From Streptomyces sp. NBC_00576 (GTDB taxonomy: Bacteria; Actinomycetota; Actinomycetes; Streptomycetales; Streptomycetaceae), in assembly GCF_036345175.1 (NCBI RefSeq), contig NZ_CP107780.1, positions 7,130,001-7,194,000 of the forward strand: DNA of 64,000 nt, written 5' to 3'. Positions 43,993 through 51,941 of the stretch are shown here, in pieces (the stretch's first letter is position 1; each line of letters opens with the position of its first letter). The translations under genes and the position numbers were made by a program. The notes beneath the pieces are model-generated. The model saw only the letters and a list, made by a program, of their open reading frames with translations, did not search any database and was not told the DNA's origin.

Positions 43993-44399
43993 CGGGCCTG
44001 TGCGGAATAGCGGCTGGTCTTGGTCGTTGGGTGGTCGGCTCTTGCTCTGGGTCGGGCGGCCGTACTTGCGCTCGGTGGGCTGGGGCCCCGGCGGTCGCAG
44101 AGGGGAGAGGGTCGGACCCTCGGCCCATCGGTACAGCAGTCGGTGTCGACGGGGACGGCGCGCCGGACAACCCTGGCCGTGCCGACACCTCAGAACTCGA
44201 AAGTCGGCGTCAGGCCACCGGCTGCTGGTGAAGGTGTACCGGTTTTACAGCAAAAGACGGCGATGTATCGATTCGGCGGACAACTGCCCCTTGTGTATGG
44301 GAAGTGTGTTCTTTGTGTGGTTGAATCGTGTACAACTCGGCCAGGTGGCTTGAACTGACCGCCCGGTTCCCCGTGCCCTGCTTCCGCAGTCGGGCGGGT
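43993..44399. other. Intergenic region without a recognised gene
   Basis: 407 bases. Small overlapping frames have no ribosome sites and no family resemblance. Nothing identifiable beyond mixed-composition sequence. Confidence 0.4.
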
Positions 44400-44618
44400 G
44401 TGAACACAGCACCAGAGACCGGACAGTCGTCCACCGACCTGCTGTCGTTCCTCCTGGTCATGCTCGCCGGCCCGCTCACCGTCCTCCTGGTCGCCGCCGT
44501 CATCGTCATGTTCGGCCCCGACATGATGCTCAACGACGACGACTGGGACGGGGCGGCGCCTGCATCGCACGAGACCGGCACCGCCCACCTGGTGCGGCAG
44601 CCGTCCCGGCGCACGTAG
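44400..44618 (+). CDS. Possible small membrane protein
   Basis: 72 residues from GTG 44400. One long hydrophobic segment (LLSFLLVMLAGPLTVLLVAA, then VIVMFG) followed by the acidic NDDDWDG and a polar tail. Ribosome site is poor; an in-frame ATG at 44328 would give 96 residues. The clear membrane segment with flanking polar ends makes it plausible but unproven. Confidence 0.45.
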   Translation: MNTAPETGQSSTDLLSFLLVMLAGPLTVLLVAAVIVMFGPDMMLNDDDWDGAAPASHETGTAHLVRQPSRRT

Positions 44619-44700
44619 CCCCCCAGGTCCCGGTGGCCGCTTCCCGGCCGAAGCAGCGACGGCCGGATCCGGGTGGTGCGGCCCCTGTTGGCTCCGGAGG

Positions 44701-45675
44701 CTATTCCTGGGCGAACAGTTCTTCCGTGTCGGCGGCTGTGAGTGACCGGTCGAGCCAGACGCCGAGGGCGTCCAGGTCGGTGCAGCTGGTGATGCGTTCG
44801 CGGGCGGCCTCGGGGACGGCGATGCCGCGGAGGTCGAGGATGCGGAGAATGTCCTGGGCGCGGCCCTGGGCGCGCCCCTCGGCCTCGCCCTGGGCGCGGC
44901 CCTCGGCTTCACCCTGGGCGCGGCCCTCGGCTTCACCCTTCGCACGGCCTTCGGCCTCGCCCTGGGTGAAGCCCTTGATGCGGTATTCCTCCACGATGGT
45001 GCCGCTGCCGGGGAAGCGGCTGGGACGCATGGCCACGAGGTTCCTCCAGAGTGCGCGGGCCGGGGTGTCACCCAGGCCGATTTCGGTGTATTCCGCCCAG
45101 TCGTCCAAGGTATTGCCGCCGACATTGGCCAGCGCCGTCGCCAGAGCTTCCAGTATCGCAGGGAGGGCCGGGTCCTTGGCGTGGGCGAGTGCGGACAGGA
45201 CCGCCAGGGGGATGTCCTGTTCCGCCTCGTCCGGGTCGATGATCGTGGGCAGGTTGTCGGGGCCCAGGACCAGAGGGAAGACCGCGATGCTGGTGTGGGT
45301 CGGCAGGCCGATCCGGATCGGGTTCGCGGCCCAGGACGCGGTGTTCTTGTCCCGGCAGAGCACCAGCAGGATCGGGGGCAACTGGTACTTGGCGTAGAGG
45401 TACGCCAAGTAGTACGTCCAGCTGCTGTGCTTCTCCTGGTCCGGTTTGCCCTGCGACTCGAAGGCGAGCGGGTAGCCGCCGTTGTCCGCCGTGTCGATCC
45501 GTAACAGGGTGTCCACGCGGCGTGCCAGGGGTTTGATCTCGGTGAGATCGGTGTCCAGGAACTGGATCGACGTGGGTTCGGGAAAGGGAATGCCGGCCCT
45601 CGGGAGGGCTCGGGCGAACAGCTCCGGGTCCTCCCTGAAGATCTGGTGCATCGCCTCGTGCGGTGAGCTGACCAT
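44701..45675 (-). CDS. Rpn-type recombination-promoting nuclease / PD-(D/E)XK transposase-like protein
   Basis: 324 residues. The nuclease core is visible as RRVDTLLRID (D55) and YPLAFESQGK (E73, Q75), the PD-(D/E)XQ variant typical of the Rpn/YhgA-like family, preceded by helical EDPELFARALPRAGIP. Residues 238-273 are tandem eight-residue repeats of the type GEAEGRAQ (four and a half copies), which should form a charged helix. Single gene, often found as scattered paralogues in Streptomyces and probably mobile. Confidence 0.88.
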   Translation of the reverse strand: MVSSPHEAMHQIFREDPELFARALPRAGIPFPEPTSIQFLDTDLTEIKPLARRVDTLLRIDTADNGGYPLAFESQGKPDQEKHSSWTYYLAYLYAKYQLPPILLVLCRDKNTASWAANPIRIGLPTHTSIAVFPLVLGPDNLPTIIDPDEAEQDIPLAVLSALAHAKDPALPAILEALATALANVGGNTLDDWAEYTEIGLGDTPARALWRNLVAMRPSRFPGSGTIVEEYRIKGFTQGEAEGRAKGEAEGRAQGEAEGRAQGEAEGRAQGRAQDILRILDLRGIAVPEAARERITSCTDLDALGVWLDRSLTAADTEELFAQE

Positions 45676-45783
45676 GTGACGGAACGTAATGGGGGTGAAT
45701 GCGTTTCCGTGGCGCCGAGACGATGTATTCAGTCGTACGAGTGGATTTTGCCGATGGAATTTGCCAAAGGCCTATGCCGCGAG

Positions 45784-45813
45784 GCTGCATGGGCCTGCGC
45801 AGGCCCATGCAGC
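45784..45813. repeat. 30-bp perfect palindrome
   Basis: GCTGCATGGGCCTGC immediately followed by its exact complement GCAGGCCCATGCAGC, no loop. It lies in the 276-base gap between the Rpn-type gene and the prenyl synthase gene, with no stop codon nearby that it would terminate. Confidence 0.75.
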
Positions 45814-45951
45814 GGGCTTGAGGGCTGGATTTCGCCATATCCGCTACCGCGCTGTCCTCGAACTCCCTTGCGGGGAGCGTCAGTTGCGATCACGCTTCTG
45901 CGTGTCGACGGGGGTCGGGGGCGGGAGCCGGAAGCGGAGGCTGAGGCGGGT

Positions 45952-47133
45952 ATGGGTGCCACGGAGAAGGGTGCTGGCGCGGCTGTGGGAGCGGTGGACG
46001 CGGTAGCGGCGGTGGTGCGGGGCGATGCGGCTCTGCTGGAGGATGATCTGGCCGAGTTTCTCGGTTCGCTGACCGCTCCTGCGGCGGCCTCCTCGCAGTC
46101 CGTGCAGTCGGTCCGATCCGTGTACGAGGCCGCCCTGCGACGCTCCCTCTACGAACCCGTCGCCGATGCCGTCGGATCCAAGGTGGGGCAGGAGGCGTTG
46201 CCGCCGGCTGCCGGGGCGCCCGGCGGCAACCGGGCTCCGCTGCGGCCGTCGATGGTGTACTGGGCCTACCGCAACTACCGGGGTTTCCCCCACGAGACCG
46301 GGAACGAGGCGTTCTCGGCGGACCTGGCGGTCGTCCGGCGGGCGGCCGTGGCCGTACGGGTCATGCTGAAGGCCTTCGTCGCGATCGACGACATCCAGGA
46401 CGGCAGCGACGTCCGCTACGGCGAACCCGCGCTCCATGTCACCCATGGCGTACCGCTCGCGCTCAACACCGGGTCCTGGCTGATCGCGGCCGTCCTGCGG
46501 CACGCGGCCGATCCCGCTGTCGTGGACAGTCTGGTGCGCGCCGTCGAAAGCGGCTTCACCGGGCAGGCCGTCGACCTGTCCACCCGTACGGCACAGACCC
46601 GCGCCGAGCTGATCGCCGCGCCCCTCGAAGAGCGCGTGGCCTACTGGGAGTCCCTGGCCGCCCTCAAGACCGGCACCCTCTTCCGGATGCCGCTCGACTC
46701 GGCACTCGCGGGCCTGCGTGTCGTCGAGGACGAGCAGCACATCCTGGACGCCGCCATGCGCCAACTCGGCCTGGCGAGCCAGCTGTTCAACGACCTCACC
46801 GACTTCGTACCCGAGTTCGGCGGCGGCAGGATCCACGAGGACTACGACGGGCTGAGCAACCGGGTCTTCCTCGAACTGCTCGACCCGGAGTCGTCCCAGC
46901 TGTCACTCTCGGGGGAGCGGCTCAAGTCGTACGTCCTCGGTCATCCCAAACTTGAGTCCACGCTCCTCGCTCTCGCCGCCGAAGCGGTCCGGCTGAAGCG
47001 CGACGCCAAGGAGAGCGTGTACCGCGTGTGCCGTTCCGACCTCAGCGCGGCCTACTTCGACCTCACCATCGAACGCAAGGGCCACCTCATCGACCGTCTC
47101 CACGAGACGCTTCAGCAGCGGAGCGGCGCATGA
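45952..47133 (+). CDS. Polyprenyl synthetase / class I isoprenoid synthase family protein
   Basis: 393 residues from ATG 45952, with GAGGCGGG just upstream. First Asp-rich motif DDIQD at 146-150, second region NDLTD at 280-284, and Lys239-Thr-Gly in the conserved SLAALKTGTLF position: the pattern of trans-prenyltransferases making GPP/FPP/GGPP. A longer in-frame upstream extension lacks a start signal. Stop codon overlaps the next start (ATGA), so the two proteins are coupled. Product chain length cannot be read here. Confidence 0.85.
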   Translation: MGATEKGAGAAVGAVDAVAAVVRGDAALLEDDLAEFLGSLTAPAAASSQSVQSVRSVYEAALRRSLYEPVADAVGSKVGQEALPPAAGAPGGNRAPLRPSMVYWAYRNYRGFPHETGNEAFSADLAVVRRAAVAVRVMLKAFVAIDDIQDGSDVRYGEPALHVTHGVPLALNTGSWLIAAVLRHAADPAVVDSLVRAVESGFTGQAVDLSTRTAQTRAELIAAPLEERVAYWESLAALKTGTLFRMPLDSALAGLRVVEDEQHILDAAMRQLGLASQLFNDLTDFVPEFGGGRIHEDYDGLSNRVFLELLDPESSQLSLSGERLKSYVLGHPKLESTLLALAAEAVRLKRDAKESVYRVCRSDLSAAYFDLTIERKGHLIDRLHETLQQRSGA

Positions 47134-47804
47134 CGACGGCGCCGGTCACGGTGGTCGAGCGGCTGCGTGCGAGCACCCGCGACCGGCACGACGCGCTGGA
47201 AGCCACCCCCTTCGCGAGCGCGATGATTGCCGGGACACTTCCCATCGAGCGGTACGTCGGCCAACTCGCCGCCTATCGGGTGGTGTTGACGGCTCTGGAA
47301 GGTGCGCTCTCCCGAGTCACGGGCCCGTCCGCCGAGTCGGTGTGGTCGCCCGACCTCGTGAAACTTCCCCTCATCGAGCGTGACTTGGTCTACTTCGCGG
47401 ACCTCGGCACCGCGCCCGGCTCCTGGGCGGCCGAGGAAGCGGAAAAGTTCGCCGCGGAGATACGGCAGTGGGCCGCGGTGTCCGACCTCCACACCCGCCC
47501 CTCCCTCCCCTCCCTCATAGGGTTCCTCTATGTCATGGAGGGCTCAACGCTCGGCGCCCTCTTCCTCCACCCGTACGTCACCACCGCCTACCGTCTGCCC
47601 GGCACGGACGGCGTCGCCTACTACACCAGCGGCGACCGCGACCGCTGGGCCCGCTTCACCGCCCGTATGAACCAGGCACTCACCGACCCGGAGGCACAGG
47701 ACCAGGTCGTCGCGGCAGCCCACAGCGCCTACCGGCACGCCGCCGCGATCACCGCAGCACTCTCGGTGGACCTCAGCCCACCAACCCCAACTCCCGTGCG
47801 ATAA
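47130..47804 (+). CDS. Heme-oxygenase-like protein (biliverdin-producing type)
   Basis: 224 residues. Possible axial ligand H20 in STRDRHDALEATPFA, and the distal-helix signature YVMEGSTLGALFLHP (135-149) as in bacterial heme oxygenases, where it reads EGSxLGG. The final glycine is replaced by alanine. Translationally coupled to the prenyl synthase gene, suggesting a joint pathway rather than iron scavenging. Heme cleavage or a diiron oxidase activity cannot be distinguished from sequence. The 3' end overlaps the convergent acyl-CoA dehydrogenase gene by 32 bp. Confidence 0.8.
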   Translation: MTTAPVTVVERLRASTRDRHDALEATPFASAMIAGTLPIERYVGQLAAYRVVLTALEGALSRVTGPSAESVWSPDLVKLPLIERDLVYFADLGTAPGSWAAEEAEKFAAEIRQWAAVSDLHTRPSLPSLIGFLYVMEGSTLGALFLHPYVTTAYRLPGTDGVAYYTSGDRDRWARFTARMNQALTDPEAQDQVVAAAHSAYRHAAAITAALSVDLSPPTPTPVR

Positions 47805-48933
47805 GCATCCGTTGGACCTCGCTCGTGCCCTCTCCGATCTCCAGGATCTTCGAGTCGCGCCACATCCGGGCCACCGGATACTCGTTCATGAAGCCGTAGC
47901 CGCCGTGGATCTGGGTCGCGTCACGGGCGTTGTCCACCGCGATCGTGGACGAGTACAGCTTGGCCAGGGCTGCTTCCTTCTTGAAGGGCTCGCCAGTCAC
48001 CAGCCGGGAGGCCGCGTCCCGCCAGGCCAGGCGGGACGTGTGGGCCTTCATCTCCATGTCCGCGATCTTGAACTGGATCGCCTGGTTCGCGCCGATGGGC
48101 CGCCCGAACGCGTGCCGTTCCTTGGCGTACTTCACCGACTCGTCCACGCAGCCCTGGGCAAGTCCGGTCGCCAGGGCCGCGATCGCGATGCGCCCCTCGT
48201 CGAGGATGCGGAGGAACTGGGCGTAGCCGCGACCCTCCTCGCCGACCAGGTTCGCCGCCGGGACCCGCACGTCCGAGAAGGACAGCTCCCGTGTGTCCGA
48301 CGCGTTCCAGCCGACCTTCGAGTACGGCGCCGCGACCGTGAAGCCCGGCGTCCCGGACGGGACGAGGATCGCGGAGATACGCGGCTTGCCGTCCGCCTTG
48401 CGGCCCGTCAGCGCCGTCACCGTAACGAAGCCCGTGATGTCCGTACCCGAGTTGGTGATGAAGCACTTCGTGCCGTTGATCACCCATTCGTCGGTGTCGG
48501 GGTCCAGCCGGGCCGTCGTCCGCGTCGCTCCCGCGTCCGAGCCGCCGTCCGGTTCCGTCAGCCCGAACGCGCCCAGGATCTCGCCGGCGCACAGCTGCGG
48601 AAGCCACTCCCGCTTCTGTTCCTCCGTGCCGAACAGGTGGATGGGCATCGCGCCCAGCGACACCCCCGCCTCCAGGGTGATCGCCACCGACGAGTCGACC
48701 CGCGCCAACTCCTCCAGCGCGATGCCCAGCGCCAGATAGTCGCCGCCCATACCGCCGTACTCCTCGGGGAACGGCAGTCCGAACAGGCCCATCCTGGCCA
48801 TCTCGCGGACGATCTCGTACGGGAACTCGTGCCGCTCGTAGAAGTCACCGATCTTCGGGGCCACGACGTCGTGCGCGAACGCCTCGACCGTACGGCGCAG
48901 TTCTTCCAGTTCGGGGGAGAGCTTGTGGTCCAT
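47773..48933 (-). CDS. acdH: Acyl-CoA dehydrogenase (isovaleryl-CoA type)
   Basis: 386 residues, full length. FAD/acyl motifs AFGLTEPDGGSDAGATRTTA and NGTKCFITNSG, and the C-terminal QIHGGYGFMNEYPVARMWRD with EIGEGTSEVQRMLIAR. Last gene of an operon with HMG-CoA lyase and a biotin-dependent carboxylase, so it should act in leucine and short branched-chain acyl-CoA catabolism. In S. coelicolor the equivalent acdH supports branched-chain precursor supply for antibiotics. Six bases separate it from hmgL. Confidence 0.95.
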   Translation of the reverse strand: MDHKLSPELEELRRTVEAFAHDVVAPKIGDFYERHEFPYEIVREMARMGLFGLPFPEEYGGMGGDYLALGIALEELARVDSSVAITLEAGVSLGAMPIHLFGTEEQKREWLPQLCAGEILGAFGLTEPDGGSDAGATRTTARLDPDTDEWVINGTKCFITNSGTDITGFVTVTALTGRKADGKPRISAILVPSGTPGFTVAAPYSKVGWNASDTRELSFSDVRVPAANLVGEEGRGYAQFLRILDEGRIAIAALATGLAQGCVDESVKYAKERHAFGRPIGANQAIQFKIADMEMKAHTSRLAWRDAASRLVTGEPFKKEAALAKLYSSTIAVDNARDATQIHGGYGFMNEYPVARMWRDSKILEIGEGTSEVQRMLIARELGLVG

Positions 48934-48939
48934 CGCTGT

Positions 48940-49908
48940 TCACTGCTCCTGGGATTCCATGGATTCCTCGGAATCCTTGTGAGAAAGGGCTCGTACGGTG
49001 CGGGACGGGCTCGGCCGGCCCAGTCGGTCGGCCATCCAGGTGCTCGTGGCGACGAGCCTGCCGAGGTCGACTCCGGTCTCGATGCCGAGACCCTGGAGCA
49101 TCCACACCAGGTCCTCGGTGGCCAGGTTGCCGGTCGCGGACCTGGCGAACGGGCAGCCCCCGAGGCCGCCCGCCGACGCGTCGACCGTCGTGACGCCGTG
49201 CTCCAGCGCCGCGTACGTGTTGGCCAGCGCCTGGCCGTAGGTGTCGTGGAAGTGCACGCCGAGCACGTTCGTCGGCACACCCTGTTCGTTGAGGGAGGAG
49301 AGCAGTTCCAGGACATGGCCGGGGGTGGCGACGCCGATCGTGTCTCCCAGGCTCAGCTCGTCGCAGCCCATGTCCCGCAGCGCCGCGCAGACCCGCACCA
49401 CCTGGTGGAGCGGGACCGCCCCCTCCCAGGGATCGCCGAAACACATCGACACATAGCCGCGTACGTGCGCTCCCTCGGCCTTCGCCCGCCGCACCACCGG
49501 CTCGAACACCGCGAGCGACTCGTCGAGCGTGCGGTTGAGGTTGGCCTTGGCGAAGGACTCCGTGGCACTGGCGAACACGGCGACCCGCTTCGCTCCCAGC
49601 GCCAGCGCCCGGTCCAGGCCGCGCTGGTTCGGGACCAGGACCGGGAGCGCCACCTTCAGCTCGCTCAGATCGCTGACGAGTGGGAACAGCTGCTCCGCGT
49701 CGGCGAGTTGGGGCACCCACTTGGGGTGGACGAAGCTGGTCGCCTCGATCGTCGTCAGGCCCGCGTCGGCCAGTCGGCGGATGAACTCCGCCTTCACCTC
49801 CGTCGGCACGGTCGACTTCTCGTTCTGCAGGCCGTCACGCGCGCCGACCTCGTGGATCCTGACCCGCGCGGGCAGACCCGGGGCCGGTACGACCATGGGG
49901 AGCGTCAT
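48940..49908 (-). CDS. hmgL: Hydroxymethylglutaryl-CoA lyase
   Basis: 322 residues. IHEVGARDGLQNEKS carries the metal-binding Asp and Arg; GVHFHDTYGQALAN supplies the metal-binding histidines; GGLGGCPFARSATGN holds the catalytic cysteine. It cleaves HMG-CoA to acetoacetate and acetyl-CoA, the last step of leucine breakdown. Start overlaps the biotin carboxylase stop by four bases. The extreme C-terminus (HKDSEESMESQEQ) is a nonconserved charged tail. Confidence 0.96.
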   Translation of the reverse strand: MTLPMVVPAPGLPARVRIHEVGARDGLQNEKSTVPTEVKAEFIRRLADAGLTTIEATSFVHPKWVPQLADAEQLFPLVSDLSELKVALPVLVPNQRGLDRALALGAKRVAVFASATESFAKANLNRTLDESLAVFEPVVRRAKAEGAHVRGYVSMCFGDPWEGAVPLHQVVRVCAALRDMGCDELSLGDTIGVATPGHVLELLSSLNEQGVPTNVLGVHFHDTYGQALANTYAALEHGVTTVDASAGGLGGCPFARSATGNLATEDLVWMLQGLGIETGVDLGRLVATSTWMADRLGRPSPSRTVRALSHKDSEESMESQEQ

Positions 49909-51887
49909 TTCTCCTCCTCTGCCAAGGACTCGGCCAAGGACTTCGCGGGGGTGATCACGGCGAGAACCTGGTCCATGGCGACCGTCGTGCCCGGGGTGAC
50001 GTCCAGCTCGGCGACGGTGCCCGCGTGCGGGGCGGCGATGACGTGCTCCATCTTCATCGCCTCGACCACCAACAGGCTCTGACCGGCGGCGACTTCGTCC
50101 CCGACCGCCACCTTCACCACCGTCACCGTGCCGGGCATCGGCGCGGTGAGCGAGTCCGCGCCGGAGTGCGCGGCGCCGGTCAGGGAGGCGGCCACGGGGT
50201 CGTGGTCGCGCACCTGCCAGGCGTCGCCGTCGCGGCCCAGCCAGTCGCCGGCGCGGTGGAAGGTGTGGCGGATACCGTCCAGGACCACGGACACCTGGTC
50301 GTCGGTGACCGTGTTGTGCGTGCCGTGCAGAAGGTGGGTGACGGGTTCAAGTCCTGTCACCCGTAGCTCGAAGGCCAGTGCCTTCGGCGTGCCCCCCAGC
50401 CGCCAACCGCTGGGCACGGCGAAGGGGTCGGTCCAGCCGCCCCCCGTCGCCTGCGGCCGCAGTGCCTCCAGGCGTACGGCCGCCGCCGCCTCGTACACCT
50501 CCTCCGGCACCCCGTCCGGTACGAGGGAGTCCACCTCGCGTTCCACCAGCCCCGTGTCCAACTCGCCCGCCACGACCGCCGGATGGGCCAGGAGCCGGCG
50601 CAGGAACCCGGCGTTCGTTGGCACGCCCAGGGTGACCGTCTCCGCGAGGGCCGCCCGGAGTTTCCTGAGCGCCGTCGGGCGGTCGGGGCCGTACGCGATC
50701 ACCTTGGACAGCATCGGGTCGTACAGCGAACCGACCTCCGTGCCCTCGGTCAGTCCCGAGTCGGTGCGGACGCCGTCACCGGAGGGTTCGCGCAGGGCGA
50801 GCACCGTGCCGCCGGACGGCAGGAAGCCCCGCGCACCCGCCCGCACGGACACCGTTTCCGCGCAGATACGGGCCTCGACCGCGTGCCCGGTGAGTCGTAC
50901 GTCCTCCTGCCCGAAGCCGAGCGGCTCGCCCGCCGCCACGCGCAGCTGCCACTCCACCAGGTCGAGGCCGGTGACCAGCTCCGTCACCGGGTGCTCCACC
51001 TGGAGGCGGGTGTTCATCTCCATGAAGTAGTACGAGGAGGGGTCGCTGCCAGGGACGATGAACTCGACCGTGCCCGCGCCCTCGTACCCGCACGAGCGCG
51101 CCGCCTGGACCGCCGCCTCGCCCATCGCGGACCGGGTCCGCTCGTCGAGGAGCACACTGGGCGCCTCCTCGATGAGCTTCTGGTGGCGCCGCTGGAGCGA
51201 ACACTCGCGCTCGCCCAGGTGTACGACGTTCCCGTGGGCGTCGGCCAGGACCTGGATCTCGATGTGCCGGGGCCGGTCGACCCACCGTTCGACGAGGAGT
51301 GTGTCGTCACCGAAGGAGGCGCGGGCCTCGCGCCGCGCGGCGGCGATCTCCTCCGCCAGCTCGGCCTCGTCCCGCACCAGCCGCATGCCCTTGCCGCCCC
51401 CGCCCGCACTCGGCTTGAGCAGTACCGGCATGCCGATCTCCCGTGCCGCGTCGGCCAGTTCGGCGTCCGTGAGCCCGCTGCCGCTCGACCCGGGGACCAC
51501 CGGGACCCCGGCCGCGCGGACCGTCTCCTTGGCGCGGATCTTGTCGCCCATGAGGGAGATCGCGTCCGCCGTGGGGCCGATGAACGCCAGCCCCGCCTCG
51601 GTGCACGCGCGCGCGAAGGAAGCGTTCTCGGCGAGGAAGCCGTACCCGGGGTGCACCGCCTGTGCGCCCGTGCGGGCGGCGGCCTCCAGGATGCGGGGGA
51701 CGGACAGATAGCTCTCCGATGCTGCCGCCGGTCCGATCCGTACCGCCGTGTCGGCCTCCCGGACGTGCCGGGCGTCCGCGTCGGCGTCCGAGTACACGGC
51801 GACCGAGCGCACACCGAGGGCGCGCAGCGTACGGATGACGCGTACGGCGATCTCGCCCCGGTTGGCCACAAGGACTGTGTCGAACAT
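49905..51887 (-). CDS. accA1: Biotin carboxylase / BCCP subunit of 3-methylcrotonyl-CoA-type carboxylase
   Basis: 660 residues. ATP-grasp biotin carboxylase domain (LVANRGEIAVRVIRTLRALG, VHPGYGFLAENASFARAC, FMEMNTRLQVEHPVTELVTG) and C-terminal biotinyl domain with EAMKMEH, whose lysine carries biotin. With the carboxyltransferase next to it and HMG-CoA lyase after it, the substrate is inferred to be 3-methylcrotonyl-CoA. ATG at 51887 gives the normal family start; three upstream in-frame starts lie in an 18-bp tandem repeat, the first of which (GTG 51941) overlaps the preceding stop codon. Confidence 0.94.
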   Translation of the reverse strand: MFDTVLVANRGEIAVRVIRTLRALGVRSVAVYSDADADARHVREADTAVRIGPAAASESYLSVPRILEAAARTGAQAVHPGYGFLAENASFARACTEAGLAFIGPTADAISLMGDKIRAKETVRAAGVPVVPGSSGSGLTDAELADAAREIGMPVLLKPSAGGGGKGMRLVRDEAELAEEIAAARREARASFGDDTLLVERWVDRPRHIEIQVLADAHGNVVHLGERECSLQRRHQKLIEEAPSVLLDERTRSAMGEAAVQAARSCGYEGAGTVEFIVPGSDPSSYYFMEMNTRLQVEHPVTELVTGLDLVEWQLRVAAGEPLGFGQEDVRLTGHAVEARICAETVSVRAGARGFLPSGGTVLALREPSGDGVRTDSGLTEGTEVGSLYDPMLSKVIAYGPDRPTALRKLRAALAETVTLGVPTNAGFLRRLLAHPAVVAGELDTGLVEREVDSLVPDGVPEEVYEAAAAVRLEALRPQATGGGWTDPFAVPSGWRLGGTPKALAFELRVTGLEPVTHLLHGTHNTVTDDQVSVVLDGIRHTFHRAGDWLGRDGDAWQVRDHDPVAASLTGAAHSGADSLTAPMPGTVTVVKVAVGDEVAAGQSLLVVEAMKMEHVIAAPHAGTVAELDVTPGTTVAMDQVLAVITPAKSLAESLAEEEK

Positions 51888-51896
51888 CGTGGTGAA

Positions 51897-51941
51897 GCCC
51901 CTCATCGTCTTAGAGCCCCTCATCGTCCTGGCGCCCCTCAC
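51897..51941. repeat. Triplicated 18-bp repeat carrying start and SD-like signals
   Basis: On the minus strand RTGAGGGGC recurs exactly every 18 bp (units at 51897-51905, 51915-51923, 51933-51941), each in the biotin carboxylase frame and each encoding Met-Arg-Gly. The first overlaps the carboxyltransferase stop as GTGA. Confidence 0.8.
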
